This document shows positions 31,415 through 37,910 of a DNA stretch of 37,910 nucleotides, one piece after another (the stretch's first letter is position 1; the number at the start of each line of letters is the position of its first letter). The position numbers and the translations under genes are program-made. The stretch covers positions 1 to 37,910 of the forward strand of contig NZ_JABJWC010000035.1 of assembly GCF_013155395.1 (NCBI RefSeq). The letters run 5' to 3'. This stretch comes from Komagataeibacter melomenusus. GTDB taxonomy: Bacteria; Pseudomonadota; Alphaproteobacteria; Acetobacterales; Acetobacteraceae. The notes below the pieces were generated by a model. That model worked only from the letters and a program-made list of their open reading frames with translations. It made no database searches and was not told the DNA's origin.

Positions 31415-33012
31415 TGACCGAAACCTGCAAGGTCCTGATGATCTTCCCGCTTTTCAACGCCAATTCATTCTGGAACTACAAGGAAGCCTGCGATCTTGCG
31501 GGCGCACGCTATCCGGCGGCCCCCCTTGGCCTGGTCACGGTCGCAGCCCTCCTGCCCCGGGACTGGGAAGTCCGGCTGGTCAACCGCAATACCGAAGACC
31601 TTGTGGATGCCGATTACGACTGGGCCGACATGGTCATGACCGGCGGCATGCTGCCGCAGCGCAATGATGCGCTGCACATCATCGAGACCTGCCGCGCGCG
31701 CGGCAAGCCGGTGGTGGTGGGTGGCCCCGACGTGACCTCCAGCCCATCGCTTTACAGCGCCGCCAATTTTCAGGTTCTGGGCGAGGCCGAAGAGATCATG
31801 GATGATTTCATCGCCGTCTGGCACAGCGGCGTGCGGCAGGGCATGTTTGAGGCTCCCATGGGCAAGACGGATGTGACCAAAAGCCCATTGCCGCGCTTTG
31901 ACCTGCTCAAGCTGGATCAGTACCTGCACGTGGGCATCCAGTTCTCGCGCGGTTGTCCGTTCAGTTGCGAGTTCTGCGACATCATTGAACTCTATGGCCG
32001 AGTGCCGCGCACCAAGACCAATGCGCAGGTCATGGCCGAACTCGATGCCCTGTACGCGCTTGGCTATCGCGGACATGTGGATTTTGTCGATGACAACCTG
32101 ATTGGCAACAAGAAGGCGCTCAAGAAATTCCTGCCCGACCTGAAACGCTGGCAGAACGAGAAGAACTTTCCATTCGAGTTCTCGACCGAGGCATCGATCA
32201 ACCTTGCCGATGATGCCGACCTGCTGCGCAGCCTGGCCGATACCAATTTCTTCGCCATATTCGTCGGCATCGAAAGCCCGGATACAGACTCCCTCGTGCT
32301 GATGCAGAAAAAGCAGAACACGCGGCGCAGCCTGCAGCAGAGCATCGAGACGATCCACAAGGCCGGGATTTTCGTCAATGCGGGCTTCATCGTGGGTTTC
32401 GACAGCGAAAAGGGCAGTGTCGCCCAGGGCATGATCGACTGTATCGAGGATACGTCCATCCCAGTCTGCATGGTCGGCCTGCTTTACGCCCTGCCCACGA
32501 CGCAGCTGACGCGGCGCCTGCTGGCGGAAGGCCGCCTTTTTTCCGGCAGTGAACAGACGCAGTCGGGCGACCAATGCACGGCGGGGCTGAATTTCGAGAC
32601 AAAACGCCCGCGTCGCGACGTGCTGAACGATTACAGGACGGTGCTTGCGGCCATCTATGACCCAGTCGCCTATTTCGGCCGCGTGCGCAGGCTGGGCCGG
32701 ATGCTCGGGCGCAAGCGCGCGCACCGGATGATAAAGGGTGATTTGCGCAGCTTTGTCCGGCTCATGTTCCGCATCCACCGTGCGGGGCCGGGAACGGCCG
32801 GGCAGTTCTGGCGCATGATGCTGGACTGCGCCCTGCATAACCCGCGCGCGCTGCCCTATGTGGTGATGACAAGCGCGCTTTACCTGCATCTTGGCCCGTT
32901 TTCACGCCAGGTCATTGCCGAGATCGACCGCGAGATCGCGGATGTGGACCAGGGCCGCTGGCACGTGCCGCCCGTTGTACGTCATGTCAAGGCAGAACTC
33001 GTGCCAGTCTAA
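31411..33012 (+). CDS. B12-binding radical SAM protein (DUF4070 type)
   Basis: A protein of about 533 residues. The N-terminal cobalamin-binding domain (KVLMIFPLFNANSFW, APLGLVTVAALLPRDWEVRL, VVGGPDVTSSP) lacks the DxHxxG motif, as is usual for this group. It is followed by the radical SAM barrel with the [4Fe-4S] cysteines at about 182, 186 and 189 (RGCPFSCEFC) and a C-terminal DUF4070-like region. HpnP, the hopanoid C-2 methylase, belongs to this broader class, but this protein is more general in sequence and I would not call it HpnP. It probably methylates or rearranges an unactivated carbon. An ATG at 31399 in the same frame is an alternative start. Confidence 0.82.
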   Translation: MMTETCKVLMIFPLFNANSFWNYKEACDLAGARYPAAPLGLVTVAALLPRDWEVRLVNRNTEDLVDADYDWADMVMTGGMLPQRNDALHIIETCRARGKPVVVGGPDVTSSPSLYSAANFQVLGEAEEIMDDFIAVWHSGVRQGMFEAPMGKTDVTKSPLPRFDLLKLDQYLHVGIQFSRGCPFSCEFCDIIELYGRVPRTKTNAQVMAELDALYALGYRGHVDFVDDNLIGNKKALKKFLPDLKRWQNEKNFPFEFSTEASINLADDADLLRSLADTNFFAIFVGIESPDTDSLVLMQKKQNTRRSLQQSIETIHKAGIFVNAGFIVGFDSEKGSVAQGMIDCIEDTSIPVCMVGLLYALPTTQLTRRLLAEGRLFSGSEQTQSGDQCTAGLNFETKRPRRDVLNDYRTVLAAIYDPVAYFGRVRRLGRMLGRKRAHRMIKGDLRSFVRLMFRIHRAGPGTAGQFWRMMLDCALHNPRALPYVVMTSALYLHLGPFSRQVIAEIDREIADVDQGRWHVPPVVRHVKAELVPV

Positions 33013-33210
33013 ACCGTGTTAAGGGAAGATGAAGGAGTATGCATGATGTACAATAAAAGCGCTAATATGCACTGCCTGTTAAAGCGCATTTCGTATAAAT
33101 TCCGACATAACGAAGCTATTCCACTTATCAAAATATATATTGAATTAATGAAAAGAATTGTTCAATAAATAATTTGTTTTAAATTTTATTATACGATATT
33201 TTCTCGAAAA

Positions 33211-34557
33211 ATGAGGCGCATCTGGCATAATCATCATATATGGTTATTTACAATCATATTATTGAAAACCTTCTCTTTTGCATATGCCCAGCCTGTTCCC
33301 GTAAGCGTGCTGAGCGCGGGCGTTACGCCACAGCAGAATATTCCCGACCATATTGACCCGCGCACCCATCTGTCCGGCAACTGGGGCGGAATACGGAACC
33401 GGCTGCTGGCACAGGGAATTGATATCCGTATATCGGATACCAATGAATTCTGGTCCAACCCGGTGGGGGGCGCGCAGGCATCCAGCAACTACATCGGGTC
33501 CGCCGCGGTTGAAATGGTGACGGATCTGCACACCCTGACGGGCCTGCCACTGGGTACATTTGACATCAGCGCCATGGAAATCCGTGGGCGACCATTCAGT
33601 AATACGCCCCTGTATGTTTTCAACCAGACATCGAATATCGAAGCGGATGATAACGGGCGGCTATATGAACTGTGGTACAGCCAGAAATTCATGGGAGAAC
33701 GCCTGGCCTTCCGGATTGGCAAGCTGGATCTCGGGCATGACTTCATGGTCAGCAGCGTCGGGCTGAACTTCCTCAACGCGTCCTTTTCCTGGCCCATCAT
33801 GCCCGATAATGACCTGTATGACCAAGGCCCCGTCTCCCCCGTGGCCACGCCTGCGATACGGTTGCGCTATACCCTGTCCCCACACTGGAATTTCCTGTTC
33901 GCGGCAGCCGATGACAATCCTGTGGGCGGCCCCTTCATCAACGCGAAGGACCCGTGGAACCAAAACCGCGACCCCGGTGGCACGCGCTTCAGTTTCCGCA
34001 CGGGCGCTCTTTTCTTCGGGGAGGTCCAGTACCGGCGGACCCTGTACGGAAGGCAGGGCACATATAAACTTGGCGGTTACTTTGATACCGGACGCTTTCC
34101 CGACCAGTCCGATCTCAGAAAAAACCATAAAACCAACTGGGCCGTCTACGCCATTGCGGATCAGACGCTGCAGCATTTCGGGCGAATAACGGAGCTTGAC
34201 GCTTTCATTCGGGGGAACTGAACAGCGGACACCGACCGCAACCAGATCGTCTATGCCGCAGATGCTGGGTTTACCCTGAAGGGGCCGTTTGGACGTGCAG
34301 GCGACATGGCGGGGTTTGGTGCGGGCCTGGGGGCGGCTAGTCCCTATCTTGCCCAGGCGGACCGGCGTTCTGGCCTGCCCATGCAGGGCACCGAATATCA
34401 TCTGGAGTTGACCTATCAGATCCCAATCACGCCATGGTTCATGCTTCAGCCTGATATTCAGGGCATCATATCGCCCAGTGGTGGTGTTCTCGATAATAAA
34501 GGGCAGCATGTGCATGACGAAGCCATCTTCGGTCTGCATAGCAGCGTAACATTCTGA
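33211..34557 (+). pseudogene. OprB-type carbohydrate porin with one in-frame stop
   Basis: A signal peptide (ends SFAYA) is followed by the OprB pattern: HLSGNWGGIRNRLLAQGIDI near the start, ELWYSQKFMGERLAFRIGKL, ATPAIRLRYTLSPHWNFLF and GTYKLGGYFDTG. Translation stops at TGA (34219-34221) after FIRGN. The same frame then resumes without shift (TADTDRNQIVYAADAGFTLK ... EAIFGLHSSVTF) to 34557, giving the expected ~448 residues. A change of TGG or another sense codon to TGA explains it. The truncated 336-residue product lacks the last strands and should not fold as a barrel. Confidence 0.85.
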
Positions 34558-34630
34558 ACCATTCTGTACAAGGTTTTTTTGAAAAGATCCGACCAGACTG
34601 TGTTGCCCCGCCTTTTCATTCCAGGTTCAT

Positions 34631-36226
34631 CTAGAAATTCACATTGGTATGCAACCCGAATACGGCTTCATTACCAATCAGGCGCGTCGGACAGGATGGA
34701 TCTCCCGTGCCGCCCGAGGGGTTCAGGACATATTGGAAATCGGGCTGCACGACCATCCATGGTGTGATCTGGGCCTGATAGGTCAGTTCAAAATGATTTT
34801 CGTTTCCCTGCACCAGCGCACCGCGCGCGCGATCATAGGCACGCACGCCTGATGTGACGCGACCGATACCCCAGCCCAGACCAAGTGTATCATTCGTCCT
34901 GCCTGAAAAGGGCGCCTTCAGGTTAAGGCCGGCATCAATGGCGAAGTTTATGATATTGCGATCACCACTATTACCCGTCGCCCGGACAAACAGGCCAAGT
35001 GCGCGTGATGCATCAGGCGACGGACGCCAGATCAACTGGTCGATTATCCCGTAAATCAGCCAGTTTCCCCGATCCCAGCGGGGTGTACCACCATCCGCGC
35101 CAAGAGACAGTCCCTGTGTGTTATATCGATAATCCGGAAATCGTGCCGTATCATAATAGCCTCCAAGTTTATAAACGCCTGACAGGCCCGGATGACTGGC
35201 CGCGCGTCCACTGTCGCCAGATTGAGGATTGAAGGCATACTGAATTTCGGTAATCAGTAGCGCGCCGGTTCCCATATTGAACTGCGTGCCACTTCCATCC
35301 CTTATGGTCTGGCTGGTGGGGTCCGCCGGGTTTCCGGTCACGCCAAAGACACTGCTATCCTGATTACCCGACGGATTGTCATCCGCCGCCGCGAACATGA
35401 ATGTGTATTTTTCACCGGGTCGGTAGCGCAACCGGATTGCGGGAGCTGCAAGCGGCCATGAAGGACCGCCAGCATAAAGATTGACCGAAGGACCCATTGG
35501 CCATCCGAAATTGGCGTTGAGGTACAGGGACGCGTAATCGCTGATCAGGAATTCCGTATCGAGATCCTGCTGGCCGATCTTGACGTCCAGCGCGCCCCTG
35601 AGAAAGGACTGCTGGTACCAAAGTTCAAACAGGCGGGTGGAGCGATCCGCCTCAAATCCGCTGATGGGGTTGAAATTGCCCAGATGGTCCTGAGTGACGG
35701 CACGTCCCCGGATCTGCAGGGCACTGATGTTGATTGTCGCGCCTTTAAGCCCGATCATCCTTTCCAGATCCGCCATCAGGGTCGGCATGGTAATGCCGAT
35801 ATAGGAAGGGCCCGTGCCCGATCCCCTGCCATCGCCATTGGTACTGCCGATCCCGCCCGTGGCGTTACCCCATAACTCGTTGACGTCCTGAATGCTCAGC
35901 GTCAGGCCGTAGCGGGCCAGCCATGGACGCAATCCCCCCATATTCCCCAGCAGGCTCCCACCGGCAGACGGCGTATCTTGGCTGTGGCTGGTCGTGATTG
36001 CGCCTGCTTGCCAGGAATCACGCACGGTCGCCGGGTCAATCTGGGCCAAGAAAGGTGTACTGGCGCCCAGATGGGCCTGCCCACCCGCAATGGCGGTCTG
36101 GGCCTGCCCCGCAACGGAGATGAAACCGCCGATGCCCCAGAAGAAAATTCCCTCACATACACGCCGGGACAATCGGGTAACGCAAACCGCCGGAATCCTG
36201 CGTGATGTCAGTTCGCACGGTCGCAA
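34631..36226 (-). CDS. OprB-type carbohydrate porin
   Basis: A protein of up to 531 residues ending in phenylalanine (TNVNF), as outer-membrane barrels do. OprB landmarks are GGLRPWLARYGLTLSIQDVN, SALQIRGRAV, FELWYQQSFLRGALDVKIGQ, APAIRLRYRPGEKYTFMFAA and VYKLGGYYDTARFP. It would allow passive uptake of sugars. No ATG fits: the frame opens at TTG 36226, and TTG 36172 would give a more normal signal peptide (SRRVCEGIFFWGIGGF...AGQAQ); neither has a good ribosome-binding site. It is convergent with the broken OprB porin and shares its domain plan, so this copy may carry the function. Confidence 0.82.
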   Translation of the reverse strand: MRPCELTSRRIPAVCVTRLSRRVCEGIFFWGIGGFISVAGQAQTAIAGGQAHLGASTPFLAQIDPATVRDSWQAGAITTSHSQDTPSAGGSLLGNMGGLRPWLARYGLTLSIQDVNELWGNATGGIGSTNGDGRGSGTGPSYIGITMPTLMADLERMIGLKGATINISALQIRGRAVTQDHLGNFNPISGFEADRSTRLFELWYQQSFLRGALDVKIGQQDLDTEFLISDYASLYLNANFGWPMGPSVNLYAGGPSWPLAAPAIRLRYRPGEKYTFMFAAADDNPSGNQDSSVFGVTGNPADPTSQTIRDGSGTQFNMGTGALLITEIQYAFNPQSGDSGRAASHPGLSGVYKLGGYYDTARFPDYRYNTQGLSLGADGGTPRWDRGNWLIYGIIDQLIWRPSPDASRALGLFVRATGNSGDRNIINFAIDAGLNLKAPFSGRTNDTLGLGWGIGRVTSGVRAYDRARGALVQGNENHFELTYQAQITPWMVVQPDFQYVLNPSGGTGDPSCPTRLIGNEAVFGLHTNVNF

Positions 36227-36741
36227 ATGTTTCTCATATTATCGTAAAAAAGGTCGTAATCCAGACAGATATCATATACCCGGTCTTCTTTCCACAACAT
36301 GATGTTTTTGTTAAAGACACAATGTGAATAAAAGAGAATTGTGATATTATATCGTTCTCGTAATTTAATTTATTATTTTTAAAAAATATGCCTGAAGGTC
36401 ATAAAAAGGTGTCTATTCTGCTTTGGCGATGGACGAAAACACATAGCGGAAAATAAATTATCGCGGCTGCCGCTTCTATGGAAAACAATTCAGACTTTTC
36501 ACTTTGGCTGCCTGCACAAAATGATCGCCGGCATGCGTGGTAATACTGAGTACCATGCTGCCTGCTACAAGGATTGGCCGCCCTACCATTGCTCATAACG
36601 GCTGATCTCTTGCTAGCAGCGTCTCCCCCGTGACCTTATTTTCCGTGTTCAGGTTCACGTCATGTCTGCGTGTTACAAGAACAGCGAGCATCGGCATGAT
36701 GGCATGGCCAGGGTCAGGTGCCAGGAGGCCGGACAAATATT
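36227..36741. other. AT-rich intergenic stretch
   Basis: About 515 bases without a supported gene. The part 36300-36400 is very AT-rich and probably holds the promoter of the porin on the minus strand. Position 36647-36672 is one copy of a 26-base imperfect direct repeat whose partner is at 37449-37474. Confidence 0.5.
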
Positions 36742-37230
36742 ATGAGATCGATAGTGCATTACGGATTGGCAATCCTGATGATAGTCAGCATATCCGGCTG
36801 TGTGGCGCGCGCCGAAACAGAAACAGAAACAGAAACAAACGGTATTTGCAAGACAGTGGAACAGGGTATCCGGCTGCATGTCGACGGCACGTATGGCGGA
36901 TATCCCCATTCCGTCCTGCGTGATGCGGTGCTGGAGAGCGTAGCCTGTCCTTCGGGGGATGCAGAACTACGCGCTTTCCATACCATTGCGATACCGCCGC
37001 CCCATATGCGTATTGCCGTCATGCGCCCCATCGGGCAGGGCCAGCAGGGATCGCTGTCCATCATGCTGTTTTCACAAGGGCATTTCGTTATCGGCGAACG
37101 GATGTCCCTCTCTCCTTTCTCACGCACCCAGTCTCCTTTTTCGGTAAAGGCAGACATCAACCTTGCAACAGCACGCCTATGGGGCGATCTGGCGAACCGG
37201 ATCGCACAGGGGAAGCGTGCCATTCCATAA
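36742..37230 (+). CDS. Small exported lipoprotein of unknown function
   Basis: A 162-residue protein with a short basic start and hydrophobic leader. The lipobox ISGC places lipidation at C20; a signal peptidase I site (ARA) a few residues later is an alternative. Next comes a TETETETN stretch encoded by four exact copies of GAAACA (36814-36837). The rest has no motif I know. The ATG at 36742 begins directly at the leader; a GTG/ATG extension to 36718 is possible but adds no signal feature. Confidence 0.65.
   Translation: MRSIVHYGLAILMIVSISGCVARAETETETETNGICKTVEQGIRLHVDGTYGGYPHSVLRDAVLESVACPSGDAELRAFHTIAIPPPHMRIAVMRPIGQGQQGSLSIMLFSQGHFVIGERMSLSPFSRTQSPFSVKADINLATARLWGDLANRIAQGKRAIP
36814..36837 (+). 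repeat. GAAACA x4 microsatellite inside the lipoprotein gene
   Basis: Four perfect head-to-tail copies of GAAACA encode alternating Glu-Thr just after the lipidation site. Because the unit is six bases, copy-number changes keep the frame and only vary the length of the linker. Confidence 0.85.
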
Positions 37231-37488
37231 CGGGGAAACAAGCTCAGTCCATCACATTTGCGATCCGGTTTACCGAAAATGGCCGTAGCTTGCACATATT
37301 CTGCGATGTCATTAGGTCACGGGCGCCACACAGTTATCTGGATACAGGTTCCTTGCTCGCTGCCGGTGTCGTCGTGGGTTTACCATCTCCATTCTTTTTT
37401 TACAGTCTGAACACTAACGGACCGCAGGTATCGGCAAGGCGGCCAATCGTTCAGGTTCGCGTCATGTTTGAGTGATATGATCGTTCGG

Positions 37489-37910
37489 ATGAAATACAAA
37501 TCTGGCCTTTCCCCAGCACGTTATGACGCACCAACAATCATTTTCCACTGGGGATGCACGGCCATTATCATACTGCAGTTCGCAACCGCGAATTTATGGG
37601 GCCTGTTCCGGAACCCGCTACACCATCAACTGGTGGTGACCCACCTGACGGCAGGCATGGTACTGAGCGTTCTGTTTCCCGCACGCCTGCTATGGCGACT
37701 AGGCTGGGGACGGCAGATCCGCGCCGCCGATCGCTGGCTTGATGCCATGCTGGCGCGCTGCGTGGAATACAGCCTGTATGGTTTAGTCCTGCTGGAAATC
37801 CTCCTGGGATATCTGTGGCGATGGGGCAATGGGCAGGCCATGAGTTTCCTGTCCATCCAGATCATGCCGCCCTTTGGCAGGTTTCCGACATCGACAGTCG
37901 GCATTCTGCA
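37489..37910 (+). CDS. Cytochrome b561, partial (runs off right edge)
   Basis: An open frame to the window end encodes about 140 residues. It starts MKYKSGLSPARYDAPTIIFH, where the histidine before W is the expected first heme ligand. Hydrophobic helices follow (CTAIIILQFATANLWGL, HLTAGMVLSVLFPARLLW), then GLVLLEILLGYLWRW and a periplasmic loop with IQIMPPFG. This is the pattern of bacterial b561 di-heme quinol-superoxide oxidoreductases, which pass electrons in the inner membrane. An ATG at 37477 in frame is an alternative start. The final helix is outside the window. Confidence 0.8.
   Translation, partial: MKYKSGLSPARYDAPTIIFHWGCTAIIILQFATANLWGLFRNPLHHQLVVTHLTAGMVLSVLFPARLLWRLGWGRQIRAADRWLDAMLARCVEYSLYGLVLLEILLGYLWRWGNGQAMSFLSIQIMPPFGRFPTSTVGIL

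Larger units (their letters stand above)
36647..37474 (+). repeat. 26-base direct repeat pair flanking the lipoprotein gene
   Basis: GTTCAGGTTCACGTCATGTC plus TGCGTG at 36647-36672 recurs at 37449-37474 with three mismatches. The two copies are 802 bases apart and lie upstream of the lipoprotein gene and just before the cytochrome b561 gene. Only these 26 bases at each end are the repeat; the lipoprotein gene lies between them. They may be remains of a duplication or of a transposition event. Confidence 0.45.

Noticed and set aside
31465-32889. 474-codon minus-strand frame opposite the radical SAM gene
   Set aside because: Shadow of a gene with clear CxxxCxxC and B12-domain motifs; no ribosome-binding site and no recognisable motif on the minus strand.
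31411-33012. Hopanoid C-2 methylase HpnP
   Set aside because: It shares domain order and cluster motif, but the N-terminal sequence fits a broader DUF4070-type group and no hopanoid genes are nearby.
36814-36837. CRISPR-like repeat
   Set aside because: The GAAACA units are only six bases long with no spacers and lie inside a coding sequence. No CRISPR array is visible anywhere in the window.
37179-37475. 98-codon plus-strand frame between lipoprotein and cytochrome b561
   Set aside because: Its start lies inside the lipoprotein gene, it has no ribosome-binding site and no recognisable motif.

Overview
The window looks like a chromosomal accessory region of an acetic acid bacterium (Acetobacteraceae, Komagataeibacter/Gluconacetobacter-like). 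This is inferred from the GC-rich coding sequence, OprB-type porins, a DUF2147 protein and the general style of the proteins; no rRNA or other marker gene is present to confirm it.

The first 14 kb are dominated by vitamin B12. After an IS3-family end that cuts an aspartyl/asparaginyl beta-hydroxylase gene, there is a small CWC protein gene, then cobQ and a coupled gene of unknown function on the minus strand. Divergent from these is a cobalamin-riboswitch-controlled uptake operon (btuB, btuF, btuC, btuD). A second cobalamin riboswitch precedes a two-gene operon: a stand-alone protein resembling only the N-terminal half of MetE, and a Rieske non-heme iron oxygenase. Three more cobalamin riboswitches follow at about 11.7, 13.4 and 13.8 kb (minus, minus, plus). 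Each leads into a very short ORF with a good ribosome-binding site rather than an obvious B12 gene. Five such riboswitches within 10.8 kb is the most striking property of the window.

From 14 to 22 kb lies a mobile, decaying stretch. It holds an intact VapBC-type toxin-antitoxin pair, a frameshifted Xre/RES pair with a well-preserved operator-like palindrome, a cytosolic phospholipase-C-like phosphoesterase, the stump of a copper P-type ATPase, a complete IS5/IS427-type element with a TA target duplication, and an IS3-family element whose orfA seems to have lost one base.

From 22 to 31 kb there is a cassette of a heme-oxygenase-like diiron protein, an NPPY methyltransferase and a divergent ATP-grasp ligase-like protein. 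It is followed by fetAB (metal exporter), a multicopper oxidase pseudogene with an internal deletion, an RcnB-like periplasmic protein, and a compact arsenic operon (arsR, arsC, arsB, arsH).

From 31 to 38 kb there is a B12-binding radical SAM enzyme coupled to a short upstream ORF, an OprB porin broken by one in-frame TGA, a second intact OprB porin, a small lipoprotein, and the start of a cytochrome b561 that runs off the right edge. B12 supply therefore touches both ends: uptake and synthesis genes at the left and a B12-dependent radical SAM enzyme at the right. The MetE-like/Rieske operon is placed where a B12-independent substitute would be expected.
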